A DNA stretch of 64,000 nucleotides from Pilatotrama ljubarskyi (lineage: Eukaryota > Basidiomycota > Agaricomycetes > Polyporales > Polyporaceae), in the NCBI GenBank assembly GCA_022385805.1, contig MU277683.1, forward strand, positions 248,001 through 312,000, written 5' to 3'. The position numbers were made by a program, and so were the translations under genes. Below the pieces are notes generated by a model. The model did no database searches and was not told the origin of the DNA. It saw only the letters and a program-made list of their open reading frames with translations. Below are positions 33,311 to 46,300 of this stretch, one piece after another. Positions within the stretch are counted from its first letter, which is position 1. Every line of letters begins with the position of its first letter.

Positions 33311-33730
33311 GGCAGCGCATAATAGTTTTTCTGCTAATCATAGTCCCTTCTCCCCTCATATTGGCTGGATGCTAGGAGGACTAGCGACGTCCGTCACCTT
33401 GTGCGAGCCTTTCCTCGGGACGCGATCATAGTGTCCGCCGCTGGCGTCCCGTCTACTGTATCTGACAAGACAAAACCGAACGCCGAGTCGCCGAGTCTCC
33501 GACTCCCTCCTTGCTTCTGTATCACTTTCGGTTCTCCCAAGCATCTCCATGACATAGTCGATGAGTCTATCCTCCCGCCCGCCCGCCCGGGGCCAGATGA
33601 GTTGCATCATAAGCGATGGTTATAAATATCTAGACCTACAACGGCACTTCGTCCTATCGTCCTCTCCCTTCTTGACCTTGGCTCAACTCTTATGCCCACT
33701 GCAGTGAGCTTCACAACCTAGTAGCGCAAG
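33311..33730. other. Intergenic, promoter of D-lactate dehydrogenase
   Basis: 420 bp between uL15m and the D-lactate dehydrogenase gene. It contains a short CCCGCCCGCCCGGGG tract near 33578 and a pyrimidine-rich stretch about 70 bp before the start codon. No gene seen. Confidence 0.45.
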
Positions 33731-36231
33731 ATGTCTGTCAGTTTCTTGAAAGTAGCAGCGCGTCAAAGTTCGCGTCGCATGCCGAGTACTCCGCGTCTGT
33801 GGCTTCCGTCATGTCGTCATTCGTCCACTGCTAGTCATCGTCTGTCTGCCGGCGAACGCCTTGCTGGTCATCTGCAGAACGCAGCTAGCGGAGCGGCCGC
33901 CCTTGTTACTGGATTCATAATTTACTATCATGTCGCGCAACCGGTAGTGCACCTTGACGGAGAAGCAGCCATCGGAGGCCCCCAACCGAAGCGAGCTACC
34001 AAGGCCACGGTTCACCAGAACGTGCCCGAGAGTGCACTCGGAGCGCAGTACGGGTCCAAGGAAGACGTGCAGAAAGCAATCGAGGAGCTACGGAGGGGCA
34101 TTCCCCGCGAAGGCGCGGTCAACACGGATCCTGAAGTTTTGCAGTTCTACGGGTCCTCCGACAAGTCGTACCATCCTACGTCTCCGCACTCAGTTGTCGT
34201 GCACCCGGAGAGCACTGAGGAGGTTGTCGAGATCGTGAATGTCGCTCGAAAGTACAGGGTACCGGTCGTCCCGTATAGCGGAGCGACCAGTCTCGAAGGT
34301 CACTTCTCCGGGGTAAGTGGTTTCATTTGCAGCATGCATCTCATGCCAGACGACATGCTGATACCTGCTTTTCAGTACCCCGCAGGAAGCATATGCGTTG
34401 ATGTATCCGGAATGAACAAAATTCTGGAGATACACGGTACGGCAACCCCGTCCCGGATCGGACACCTGTGCACTGAACCGATGGTATACGTACTGCAGAG
34501 GAGGACAGCGACCTCGTGTGCCAGGCCGGTGTAAGGTGGGAGGATATCAACAGTACGCTCAAGGAGAAAGGGATCCCGCTCTTCTTTCCTGTGAGCATGT
34601 CGCCCGTGTGCCTGACGCCGTACCGCAACTGACTTTGCGGGCACCAGCTCGATCCAGGTCCTGGCGCTGTGAGTCCTGGATTTCGGAGGGTGCACCTGCG
34701 CTCCGCTGAAGATATGTGCAGACTATCGGCGGCATGATAGGCACAGGGTGCTCCGGGAGTACGTCTCAGATATACTCTGCCGTCTGCACATGCTGAGTTC
34801 ACTGACCTCTCACAGCCAATGCTGTTCGGTACGGTACCGCTAGAGGCGAGTGGTTCCTAAACGTCGTGCGTACAGCCCTTGCACCGTGCATGTGCAACGC
34901 ATACTCAGAAGCCCGCATAGACTGTTGTTTTACCGAACGGAAAGGTCATCAAGACCCGGCGTCGGGCGCGAAAGTCGTCGGCAGGCATCGATATGACCAA
35001 GCTCTTCATAGGGGCTGAGGGTACCCTTGGCATTGTGACCGAGGGTGTGTTGCACTTTCCAATCGATCTCTGCTGGGTCTGATGTTGTGCCCAGCGACAC
35101 TACGCTTGGCACCGGTGATACCCTCGAAAGTCGCTATGGCGCAATTCCCGGACGTCGGGAGTGCCGTGTCTGCGGTACAAGAGATCCTGAACACTCCCGC
35201 AGGCCCGCACATACGTGAGTCATGCTCGTGCTGACAGCAATACGACGACGCCTAACAAGGTGCTCGACAGAATGCGTTGAGTTGCTCGACGATCACAGTA
35301 CGTGCCCTACCCATTGGGGCCTTTAACGCTGAACACTGGAAGCTGAAGATACAACATAGTGATGAAAGCCATAGCGGACGGCGGCTTGGTCTCTGAGACG
35401 TATCCCATCCACGACACGCTATTCTTCAAGATACACGGGGACCCAGCCGCAATCGACTCTACCACACGCACCGTACAGGACATTGTCTCGAAACACCGCT
35501 CCGTGAATTTCAAGTTTGCTGAGACAGAAGACGAGGCTGAAGAGCTCTGGGAAAGCCGCAAGTATGCGCTGATGAGCACGATACAGAGCGAAGAGGGCGC
35601 CAGATGCTGGACAACGGACGTCTGGTGAGTGCCTGCGTTTACAGGGAGGACTTCTGCCGCATGCATTGCTGACAGGTAGACGATCAGTGTTCCGGTGTCA
35701 AAACTGCCGGAGCTGGTACACGAGACGAAGAAGGACCTGGAGCAGTCAAAACTGCTCTCCACTATCGTTGGGCACGTCGGCGACGGTAGATGCTATACGC
35801 TGCTGACGCGGTTGTCTACTGCTGACACGTCGGCAGGCAATTTCCATGCGTTTATCCTCTTCCAGAGCGACAACGAATTGAAGGCAGTAAGCGACGCCGT
35901 GCATCGGCTTGTCCACCGCGCCATCGCGTTGGATGGGACATGTGCGTGTTGTCTACGCCACATACCCGCGACACCTCCTTCATTAGTCCCGCTATAGGTA
36001 CTGGTGAACACGGCGTCGGCGTCGGCAAGAGGGAGTACCTCACCGAGGAGCTTGGGCCTGACACGGTCGAGCTGATGTGGACGATAAAGCGGGCCATCGA
36101 CCCGCTCGACATCATGAACCCTGGCAAGGTGGGCACCAGAACCACCCGGATGTACGACATGGCTGATGTCATGCGGCTTCCGCTAGCTCTACCCAGACAT
36201 GCCCAAAGACGGTGAAGGCTCGCGCTCGTAG
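33731..36231 (+). CDS. DLD1: D-lactate dehydrogenase (cytochrome), mitochondrial FAD enzyme
   Basis: Oxidises D-lactate to pyruvate and passes electrons to cytochrome c. The N-terminus is a mitochondrial presequence (Arg/Ser-rich to about residue 45) followed by one hydrophobic segment ([20 protein letters not shown]), as in inner-membrane-anchored yeast Dld1. The FAD-binding (PCMH-type) domain follows: [60 protein letters not shown] then [19 protein letters not shown] and [14 protein letters not shown]. The C-terminal substrate-cap domain has [31 protein letters not shown] (metal-ligand His pair) and [16 protein letters not shown] last intron follows NPGK (36130-36185), and the protein ends [14 protein letters not shown] at 36231. 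About a dozen introns. Convergent with BMT2. Confidence 0.92.
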
Positions 36232-36447
36232 CGCGTACTTACGTGACATCGTTAAGCGGGATGTGTGCGTTAGTTTTCGAAGCTGCTGAGTTGTTGGACT
36301 GCTTTCAGCCGAGCGTGACGGATCAGCAGTCGCTTGACAGCTAGCTTGCGCAGTCGTTCCCATGGTGCTTTGCTTCATCACGCTCTCCCATGGAAAACCG
36401 GGGTGGTTGGGCTGTTTGTACCGATGTGTGCTCGTAAACCGGTGACA

Positions 36448-37506
36448 TTACAGCAACACGACGAAGTTGTTTCTATTTCCCTGGCGGAAGACAGTCTTCC
36501 TCTGATACAACAGGTGGTCGTCGTATGTGCTCGAAGGTGGGGAAAGCGTCTTCCGGAAGAGCCAGTAAGCCATCTTGCCACCTTCCCTCCATCGAGTGCG
36601 GAGTTGCTCAAATCCGATGGCCTTCATGAGGCCTTGGAAGTGCTCTGCGGTCATGTAACGCGAGTTATGAATGCACGGTAATGGCAACTGTGACATTGCT
36701 CAGTTTCCATTCACAGCAGTAGGGTGGCCAGTCGACGTACGGCTATGAAGAGCAGGCCGCTGGAGCGGAGCATAGTGTGTGCCAGACGCAGCATTCGTCC
36801 TATACCGAGCGGTACCGGTGTTATCGACGCCCGGTCGACTGACAGGTCAGCGGGCTACTCACCTCTATCTTTGGCGTCTGGGACAAAGTTCAGAACAAGA
36901 CTGAGGCTTATTGCGTCCCAGTTCTCTCGGTGTGCCGCGGGATCCATGAGTAAGAAGTCCTGCTCCTGTATCGACGGGTGCCTGGAGTGCAGATCTATGG
37001 GCGCAACATCTATCCATGTAGCGCAAGAAGCGTAGTTGTCGGGTTTCAAGGCACCAACTTCGAGCAGTCTGTATGTCGAACTCGGCCGATGAGTTGTTGA
37101 ACGGTGTCATGAGCGCCGACACCGACCGTAGCTGTGAACCACTCTTCTTGAGTATCTCAGGCATATTGAGCTCACGCAGCCATTGAATGAATATCTTCTC
37201 GCTGCCGCCGCCTCTGTCTTTGCCTTGGCCGATGGACGACATGCGCTGGTAGACCTCGAGGCCGCCGAGTTCCTCGATCTCTCGCTCGACAGCATCAAGT
37301 TCCGCCTTCGCCGCCGTGACATCCTGATGCTTTCCTCGGATGATCTGCTGCAGCTGAGTTTGGCGTTTGATAAGGACATGGAAGCGGCGAATGATGGTTC
37401 TGGTGGCCTGCGGATGGCTGGAGGAGCCAGAAGGCTGAGAAGGCCGGTCAGAAGGCCCAGCGACCGTCACCGGCGCCTTGCGTTTGTTCTTCCGTGCTTT
37501 GGGCAT
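36448..37506 (-). CDS. BMT2: 25S rRNA (adenine-N1)-methyltransferase BMT2
   Basis: Nucleolar SAM-dependent enzyme that makes m1A on 25S rRNA in yeast (A2142). The start MPKARKNKRKAPVTVAG at 37506 is a basic, nucleolar-type leader. A coiled region follows (RTIIRRFHVLIKRQTQLQQI; AKAELDAVEREIEELGGLEV), then YQRMSSIGQGKDRGGGSEK and FIQWLRELNMPEILKK. The Rossmann part reads LLEVGALKPDNYASCATWID, HPSIQEQDFLLMDP, and WDAISLSLVLNFVPDAKDRG, where the LVLNFVP segment is the methyltransferase motif IV equivalent. Motifs after it are SSGLLFIAVPLPCIHNSRYM and IGFEQLRTRWREGGKMAYWL. It ends NRNNFVVLL at 36448, matching the family's usual terminus. Three or four introns. Confidence 0.88.
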
Positions 37507-38280
37507 TTGAGCGTGCTACATGAGAGAATATCTATGGATCATGAGGTGCAGCAGGCGATCATACTCGCACGGAAGGCGGAGCCTGCGAAGGGTGGAATGA
37601 GAGCGCGAACTGAGTTGCGAAGTTCTCGGACTGTTTCTGGGCGCCACACCTGCCTTGGCGGAGCGCCCGGCGTCCGCCGTTCCGGTCCCGGGTCCCCGGC
37701 CTCGAGCGCAGGACTCGACCAAGGACTCGACCGCCTCCTCCGAGTCGGGGTGGAGTCGCAAGCCGCCGCGTCCCTCGAGACCCGACGAATTTGTCGCCAA
37801 CATGAGCCGCGATAAATTATGGGTCTGGTACGTACGTGTAGCTGCATAGCCCGCTCACCATGCGCTCATACTTGTTGGCAACCAGGGCCACTAGTAGAGA
37901 TGGCATACGTAACCTGATACGTTCTGTGCTCTGCGCCCGGTCGCTTTCTGGTCACATAATGCCATCTATGGATTGGACGACCGGAGTGCGTCGCTTCTAT
38001 GCGAGCTTGAACTCTGCGCCATCCGAAGAGGGCGGCTGCAGCGCGGCAGCACGCCGACCCCCGAATTTTGAAGTGCTTCTCAAGTGCAGAATTGTGGATC
38101 CCACCGGGCAAATTCCCTATCACTCCCAGCATCTCGCTCTCATTCTCAGGGTCTCGTTGTCCGAACGTGGCTAGTCGACACCCACAGTGTGCATGAGGCG
38201 TATTCGCTTCGCCATGGCTTACATCTTGAGCGGCATAAGTACGGAGCCATGAGCGTGCGTCGAACTCGCAACCAACCCCC
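37507..38280. other. Divergent intergenic region (BMT2 / P450)
   Basis: 774 bp. A 95-codon minus-strand frame (37516-37803, real ATG) and overlapping plus-strand frames exist but show no domain. They probably reflect GC-rich 5' UTR sequence of BMT2. A repeated ACGTACGT-type donor-like string lies at 37829. Confidence 0.4.
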
Positions 38281-40528
38281 ATGGCCATCCAGTCTACCGA
38301 CCTCATCGTACTCTTCTCATGCGCCGTCCTCTCCGCTCTCATATGGGCCAGGAGCCAGAGGCGCAGCCGCGAACCTCATCCGCCCGGTCCTCCTGGGCTA
38401 CCCTTGATTGGCAACCTGCTTGACGTTCCCAATCCCACCGATTTCCCCTGGGATACCTATCTCAACTGGAGCAAGCAGTATGGTGAGTCGAATGGTATCT
38501 ACCAGATCGGTGAGCTGACCGCCATCGCGCATCATCGGTATTCTAGACTCCGACATAATCCACTTGAATGCCTTGGGCATGAACATCGTCGTCGCTAATT
38601 CCTACGAAGTAGCTACCGAGCTACTAGATAGGCGCTCCGCCATCTACTCGGACAGGTAGTACCGTATCTCGCAACATTGACGGCGTCCTTATGCTTTGTT
38701 ACAGGCCACGGATGGTCATGCTCGGCGAACTGTGAGTCCCGTGCCTCCGCATGAACTTTGACCAGGCTCAGATGTCTTCTGTAGGTGCGGGTTCGGTACG
38801 GGTATGGCCTTTGTCCCCTATGGTAATTTCTGGAAGGAATCACGGAAGATGGCTCGCCAAGAGTTCCACTCGACTCCAGTGAAGCGTTTCAGGCCTGTCG
38901 AAGTCAAATCAACCTACAGGTTCTTGCGCAGCCTACAGCAGAACCCGGACGACCTCATGGACAACCTGCGCCAGTACGTTCCATTTGTCCTGATCCCTTC
39001 GGAAAAGCTCATGGCTGTCGGGACAGTTTGGCAGGAGCGACGATCATGTCAATCGGATATGACATCGAAGTTCAGCCCCGGGACGATCCGTTCGTTCAAA
39101 TCGCGGAAGATGCGGTCGGCTCCATTGCTGCAACCACCAACGCAGGCTCGTACCTCGTAGACGTCATCCCTATCCGTAAGTGCTCTTTGTCACGTTTGTG
39201 AGCGCCGCTCACCTTGCGAGCGCTGTAGTAAAGTACGTTCCCGAGTGGTTCCCGGGAGCCGGCTTCCAGAAACAGGCGAAGTTCTGGCATAATGCGGTAG
39301 ACAAGCTGATGAACGACCCGTACGAGGTCTGCGAGAAGCGTCTGGTACGTCCCGCTTGTTTGCGCTAGATATGATGTGAGTCCAACGTTGGCTTCCAGGC
39401 TGCAGGAGAGCTGGGCGACTGCGCAGCAAAGTCAATGATGGAGTCGTTTGGCAAACACGCCAAAGACCCCGAGTACACGGCCAATGTAATCAAGGCTACC
39501 CTTGGCTCTCTATACGTCGGTGCGTTCTGTGCCCTACTTCTAGTGTCAGTATTCTCGGGGGCATCCTCACGTCTCTCCTACAGGTGGTGCGGATACGGTA
39601 AAGTCGCAGGACAAACTCGCCAGGTCTTGGAACATATATTGACTGCAGCTACAGACCGTTTCGGCGCTGGGTACATTCTTCCTTGCAATGACCCTCAACC
39701 CCGAAATTCAAGAGAAGGCCCGCAGGCAGCTCGACCAAGTCGTGGGAACGCACCGCCTTCCCGACTTCTGCGACCAGCCCGCTCTGCCCTACATCGACGC
39801 GATCCTCAAAGAGACGATTCGCTGGCGCCCCGTCGTCCCGCTCGGTGCGCCTTTGTGACACCTCCCACTGCTGCGGTGTCACTAACGGACACCCACAACC
39901 AGACGTTCCACACCGGCTGACCGAGGACGACATCTACAATGGCTACTACTTGCCGAAGGGTTCGCTCATCGTTGCCAACCACTGGTACGTAACACCACCC
40001 GCACTTCTCTTCTCTCCCGTACCCGCGCCGCCCCGCATCAATCGAATCGCGGCATCATTCGCGCGTTGTGTCATTGATTTTGACGTCGCGCCGGACTGCG
40101 CAGGGCGATCCTCCACGACGAGCAGATGTATCCCGATGCGGCACGCTACAACCCCGACCGCTTCCTGAATCCCGACGGAAGCCTGAACCCCGCGGTGCGC
40201 GACCCCGCGACCGCTGCGTTCGGGTTCGGCAGGCGGATCTGCCCAGGGCGGTTCATGGCGCTTGACTCGATGTGGATCGCGATCGCGTGCGTGCTCTCCC
40301 TGTTCGAGATCAAGAAGGCCGTCGGGGAGGATGGGAAGGAGATCATGCCTGACGGAGAGTACATCCGCGGCTTCTTGTGGTACGTTGCATGTGCTGCTCG
40401 ATGGCGCCAGGACGGTCGCTGACGTCTTGCTCTCGGACAGTCACCCGAAGCCGTTCCCCTGCGTTATAAAGCCGCGCTCGAAGGAGCATGAGCAGCTGCT
40501 TAACGACTTGGCGAGCCACGATAATTAA
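38281..40528 (+). CDS. Cytochrome P450 monooxygenase (copy 1)
   Basis: ER-anchored heme-thiolate monooxygenase. The N-terminal anchor is DLIVLFSCAVLSALIWA, then the proline hinge PPGPPGLPLIGNLLDVP. Later exons give DSDIIHLNALGMNIVVANS and LLDRRSAIYSDRPRM, and the helix C region is YGNFWKESRKMARQEF. The I-helix oxygen-binding motif reads GGADTTVSALGTFFLAM after splicing; its GADT part sits on a 14-nt exon (39584-39597). The K helix is KETIRWRPVVPL, and the meander PERF-like segment is YNPDRFLNPDGSLNP. The heme loop FGFGRRICPGRFMALDSMW places the axial Cys near 40242. The tail ends LLNDLASHDN at 40528. The sequence type matches the large basidiomycete P450 groups often labelled O-methylsterigmatocystin oxidoreductase-like; the substrate cannot be inferred. 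About ten introns. Confidence 0.9.
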
Positions 40529-40593
40529 GTATGTACTGTGGCCCCATGTAGATATTGTACCATTACCCTGCTTGCACTCGATGACGAATCCTA

Positions 40594-42940
40594 CTACGAT
40601 TTGACCCATACTTCGCTTACCACGTCCCATTCCTTCAGCGTCCGAGGCTCGGTAGCATACTGACCCGATATCGTGCCGTCGACGGTATCGCCCTCGTCTA
40701 CAAGCCGGTCTCCGACCAGCAGGACTCGCAGTCCGCCAACAGTAATGAAGCCAGACTTCTGAGGGAGGTACGACAGCTCGAACTCCTGAGACGCGGTGAC
40801 CTTCAGGCGATCCATCCTGCTTGCCAGGTCTTCAGCGTCGCTGTCCGCGGAACTGTCCGTGCTATCGGATATGCCCCTAGAATGTCCCGTCTGGCGTTCC
40901 TGACTCGCCACCGTCGGCCGTGGGATCGGGATTGGAAGGCGAAGGGGAGGAAGGAAGAGGGCGGAGGTTCCGAGAAACGTGACGCTATCAGAGGGCGCGG
41001 GCTTGCTGTCCGCATTCGGCTGCGACCTGAGCTCCGGAGGAGGCAACTCGACTACGCGTCCCGCGGAATGCATCGATGGGCCAGGCGTCTCCCCGCCGTC
41101 CGTCCCAGCCTCAGAATCCGTCTCAGCATGCATCCGGCGAGGAGAAGCAACCAGAAGCCTTTGCGCAAGAGTATCGGTGAAGTCTCCGCGATAGGGAGTC
41201 GCGTACGGGGAAGGCGTGGAGAAGCCGGACGATGGCGCGCGAGGGCTCCAGGTTGTCTGCGGGGGTCCAGCGGACGTTGCGACGGCGGATGCGACGGCGG
41301 CGGCAACGTTCTGCTGTTTCGGAGGATGCGTGCGCTGGACGACAAGAGAGAGGACGCGCTGCCTGCGTGGTTCATCCGGCCGGGGAAGAGGCGCGGGTGC
41401 TTGCACAGTTAGCTTGAAGCCTATGGTGAAAGGCTTATCTACCACGGTCGACTCCCGAGGAATCGACGTTACAAGGAGGTCGGCCTCGACGTCTCCGAGA
41501 ATCCGCTGCGTAGGCGGCGCAAACGTGGTTACTGGCCCAGCAGACTGTGGGTGAGCAGGAGGGCCCACGCTCGCCGGGCGGTTGCGGAAGGGTGAACCTG
41601 GCCGATACAGCGCGGGCCCGGCGTTCACAGGCGGACTTGAAGGTCGTTGCTGTAGTTGGGGAGACTGCGGACGAGAAGGAGGGCCGCCGATAGTGCTACT
41701 ACGTTGGAGATGGAGGGGTATGGCCGATGGCGGCTGTTTGATGGCGGGTAGCTGACCCGGAGGAGGGGTCTGTGAGGCCGAAGGTGCTTGCATGAGGGGT
41801 ATTCGGCGTGAAAGCGTCTGCATAACAGGACATTAGGCACGAGACTGGGCAGAATAGCTCAGACTGACTGATGTCAGCAAGCGACCAGGTTCGCCATAAT
41901 TTGATCTCCAGGAAATGTCGAGCCTGCCCAAGGCCAGAATGCTGCCCGGCGCATGCGTGACAGGAAAGAAAGGAACGAGCTTGGGGGATAGGATATAGAT
42001 GTATTGGCGTAAATCCTGAGGCTGCATAAGTGCCGTAGACCCAGAGAAGAGGTACTCCTTCGATCCCGCAGCGGCGTGCTCCAGGACATTCGCATCCTGG
42101 ACCTGCCAATTCTCTACGCATTCGAATTGCATGCGTTCAAGCCACATCGCCTCTTGTGTGAGATTCTGTATGTGCACCTCCAGGAATACTTTCTCCCGCT
42201 CCTGGATTGAGAGCAGAGCAGCGGGCGAACGGGGTACATGGACCTTTGTCTTAACCGACAAGGGATTGGTCACCTAGAAAAAGCACAGTATAGTCAGTGC
42301 ACGAAATGAGGCGATCGGTATGTACTCACGGCAAACTTGTAGAACTTACGGAACGTCTGTATGCCAGGATCCTGGGATTCCGCCGGTTGTGGAGGCAAGT
42401 GTCGGATCCCCGGAGGGACGCGATATGAAACGGTGCAACCGAGTACATGCTGTCCTAGCTCTTTGATTTCGTGACTCACAACCCTTTCCAACGACTCGCC
42501 AACGGACAAACGCTGGTCCGGTCCTCCAAACTCTGCCAGAAGTGCCTTTGAGGACGCCGTCTGCATTTCCACCCTTACCGTGACGCCCTCGACATCCACG
42601 TTGGTATCGTTGTTGACAGACAAGCAGCTGGAGAAGGTCTCCCCGAGTTGTATGGCACCAAAGGCGGCTGGGAGCGTGAGTAGCTCGGTGATATGGGTCA
42701 AGTCGCGCAGAGTCTTAGGATGTCCAGGCAAGGGTGTCTTGCCCTGCAAAGAGGTGATCGAAGCCGTGGAATGGGCGGAGAAGGAAGGAGAGCTAGAGTA
42801 GAAGGGTTCCCATGAGCTCGCAAGCGATGGCCGCTGGTATGAGGCGTAGCTTTAGTCCATATATGCAAAGAACCTGGAGTATGCGTACATACCGAGACCC
42901 TCATCACCTTCAGCGACAGCAACTGGCCACCGCCGTCCAT
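40594..42940 (-). CDS. TRAPPC13 (trafficking protein particle complex subunit 13)
   Basis: Accessory subunit of the TRAPP tethering complex in ER-Golgi and autophagy traffic. I chose the ATG at 42940 (MDGGGQLLSLKVMRVS), which splices to RPSLASSWEPFYSSS, the family's N-terminal beta strand. Conserved blocks follow: AAFGAIQLGETFSSCLSVNN, VEGVTVRVEMQTAS, EIKELGQHVLGCTVSYRVPP, FRKFYKFAV then VTNPLSVKTKVHV, EVHIQNLTQEAMWLERMQFE, DLRQYIYILSP and LGRLDISWRSNYGEPGRL. A large last exon (from 41823) carries a Pro/Ser/Gln-rich insert of about 250 residues inside the third domain, between DVEADLLVTSIPRESTV with FTIGFKLTVQAPAP and the final beta-rich piece FELSYLPQKSGFITVGGLRV. It ends at 40594, only 65 bp from the convergent P450 stop. 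Confidence 0.88.
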
Positions 42941-43311
42941 CGTGAGCGGAATGTGCGAGCGAGACTGTTGATGATAGCAAGACAGATGTCGGAAGTAAGG
43001 AGCGCAGTTGTGTAGCAAAATAAACCAAGGTCTGGTCGACTGTACAACTGTTCTCAGCGCGCATCCATTGGAGTCCAGGCGGCAAGGATGAGTATAGACC
43101 TGGGCAGGACGCGCCTTGGCACGCGTAGCGGTTGTTTGCGTGTGTTAGGATGCAAAGCCGCCGCCTTCCAAATGTGAATTTGACGTCATGCGTCGCGCCG
43201 TGGCGGAACGCGTCCCAGCCGGTCTCGGACTGTACGCACAGCGAGTATCGTACTGCACGCTCGACCCTCGGCCACCCTCGCGTTGTGCATCATTTTGTCT
43301 CTAGGCCAGTG
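42941..43311. other. Divergent promoter region TRAPPC13 / YME2
   Basis: 371 bp between divergent start codons. An in-frame extension upstream of the YME2 ATG exists (43132) but lacks a convincing start context. No other gene seen. Confidence 0.45.
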
Positions 43312-46300
43312 ATGCATCAGTCGAAACATTTGGTCAGGATACTCGCCAGCTCGCCGTCACCACACAGGCTCTTTTCTCCTAGATCACTTTCGGTCGCATC
43401 ACCTCGCAGGTGGTATGCAGAGAGCGCGACTTTGGAATCTCATGCCATCCAACAAGAGGTGAAGGAAGATGTCCCAGAGGTAGGAGCCAAACTGTATGTG
43501 TCTGGGCGCTGCTGACTGTCGTAGACGCATGAAGGATGGTTATGGGTTGATTCGGTGTTCCCGGTTAGGCTGGGTCGTTGGGAGTGAGGCCGAATGCTGT
43601 TTCCCCGTGACGAATCTTATTGACGCATAAACCATCTAGTCTACGCTCGTATATTGGCTACGCGCGAGAAGAGTCACTGCTGCAAAGACTACGATCATTA
43701 CTCTCGACGGTCAAGACTCACGACTTCCAGATAGCATCCGTGGAGCCTCATAGCAAAGACGGCGGCGTCTTTGTCAAGTTCAAGTACAGCGCTAAGGACA
43801 AAGACACAGCACTCGAGACCATCCTGCAGGACCTCCGGAAGAGCGTGCACTCACGTGGAGGTGTGCCATCATGGGCTGGCCTACCCTCAGGAGAGGTCTG
43901 GCTCGTGAAGGGAACCCCTTGGAGAGAGGTATGCATTCGATATCAGCCTTGACCAAATGTCCTCATGCTATATGCTCTTTCCAGGACCTCCATCGATATG
44001 CTATGCCTATTCTGAGGGTGTCATTTGATGGCCCAGACGTGCCCGAAGAAACCCTTTACGCCCTCTTGCGGGTATGTCCTGCGCTCCTCTCTGTCTGGAC
44101 TTCCTCTCAGGCGGTTGTATAGCCCTACGGCACTATAAATGACATCATTCCTCCGTCACCGCCCCCTGCTGGTACCCTCAGGTCCTCGACTGTGACTTTC
44201 CGCAACCTACGATCCGCAACAACTGCGCGAAATACACTTCATGCTGCCAGAATCCCGACTGGACAGGCCATAACGACCCTGAGGACATCCTACCAGCAAC
44301 CTATATCGGCGCATGCCATCCGAGATTATGTAGCCAACCATCCCAGGATTTTCCTGCCCATACTGTTCTTCCTGCTGGGCACCGTGACCTATGCGGTAAG
44401 CGACATCATGACCAACTATAGTGTCCACTGTGCCTGATAAATGTGCAAGATATTCGACCCAATTCGTGTCCTCATGGTCGAAGGCAAGATGGAGGACTGG
44501 TTCGACTACAAAGGTTAATCGCATATTAACTCAGCGGTGCAAGCAACTCACTCGAGTGCTGCGCGTGTAGAGTTTGCCATCTACAAGTGGATACGCGCGA
44601 ACACTCTCGAGCGGTTCTCCTTTGCGTCCACCGAGTCAGACTCTGTTTCACTGGCCTCTGAGGGCGTGTGGAAGGAGCGCCAAGATGCCGAGGAGGCCTT
44701 GGAGAAATATCTCACTGACCTCCCGAGTATGCATCGAAGTTCAGCGCGCTCTAGTACCCTACTCAACAATGCATCCCCACATAGGCACGATATGCTTCGT
44801 CCACGGACCTCAGGGCAGCGGGAAGACCCGTATGCTGAACAGCCTGCTCAAGGAGCACGGCCGGTAAGTCCTCGATCCTCTCCAAGAGCCGATCACCCTA
44901 ACCATGTCTGCTCGACAACACAGGAAAGCTATGATAATCGACGTCGGCCAACTGTCCAAGGCTGGCTCCGACATGGCACTTGTGTCAAGTTTGGCAAACC
45001 AGACAGGATACTGGCCAGTGTTCTCCTTCCTGAACTCTATCAACAACGTTATCGATCTAGCTAGTGTCGGTGTGATTGGGCAAAAGGGTGCGCTCCTTCC
45101 TCGAGTGACGTTGCTTGAGTCATTAAACGGGCGTGATCTGCAGCGGGCTTGAGCTCGTCCTTGGACGATCAGCTCAAGCAAATCCTGGACGTCGTCGGCA
45201 GAGGCCTCTCACGAGTCAACGCCTCCCATCGTACCCAGCGCGAACGACAGGCCAAGCAAGCTCAGCTGCAGGCTGTTAGACGTCTCGAAGATGAGGAAGT
45301 CCGGGAGAAGATCCAGCAAGGTATCTGGCACGATGGCCGCATCGACGCCGTATGCGGCAACGGGGTGATGAGCGAGCTCGGGGTCGGCGTGGAGCGCTTC
45401 GGCGCGGCGGACGCTGAATTGCTCGCGCATTCTGTTGCTGAAGACGTCGCCCCAGATGAAAAGACAGTGAACGAGGAGCAGAAACAGGCTGAGGAGGCCC
45501 GACAGAAGCAGCAGCGTGCGGAGGACCTGCAGAATATCGAGTCGATGCCCGTTGTGATTATCAAGAACTTCGACTCGAAGGGCGGAGGAGGACGGAAAGA
45601 GGAGGTACTCAACGTGCTTGCGCAGTGGGCTGCATCCCTCGCAGACGGTCAGGTATGTGTCTCCGGTTTCCCAGATGTGACGCACGTATTGACATCTCTG
45701 CACAGGTCGCGCACATCATAGTCGTCAGCGACAACCGCGAGAATGTCAAGCGACTGACGAGAGGTCAGCTGCGCCGCTAGCTACGTTGCCATATAAATTC
45801 TGACAGCTTCCTAGCTCTGCCCTCAAAGCCATTGACGCAGATATCGCTCTCGGATGCTGACAACACGAGCGCGATCTCATTCGTCAAGCAGAAGCTGCAC
45901 GACATTGGCGTAGATGTCACCTTCACGCAGCAGCAGCTCGCGTACATCGACCGTCTGGGCGGCCGCGCTAGCGACCTCGAGAGCGTATGTCTTGCGTTCA
46001 CTTCTCCACAAGTCGATTTCTGGTCGAAAGCTGATGGCATCCTGCTTGACAGTTGATCCACAAGGTTCGTAGCGGTATGACCGTCGAGGAGGCCGTGGAC
46101 GATATCGTCACGCGCGGCGTCAGCGAGCTGCGCAAGAACGCCTTCGGGGATGATATCGAGGACGCAAAGAGTCTGCCGTGGACGCGCGAGCAGGCGTGGA
46201 TCCTGATGAAGCAGCTCTCAAAGCAGCCCGAGGTGAGCAATCCATAAGTGGATCTTAGGAGGGAGTTGCGGCTGACGGCGGTCGGTAGATCTCTTACCAC

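Noticed and set aside
37516..37803. Possible 95-codon gene upstream of BMT2
   Set aside because: Low-complexity Ser/Arg/Gly composition, no domain, and it sits where the BMT2 leader is expected.
37655..37849. Plus-strand small frame ahead of P450 copy 1
   Set aside because: It would have to begin at TTG, not ATG, and lacks any recognisable sequence.
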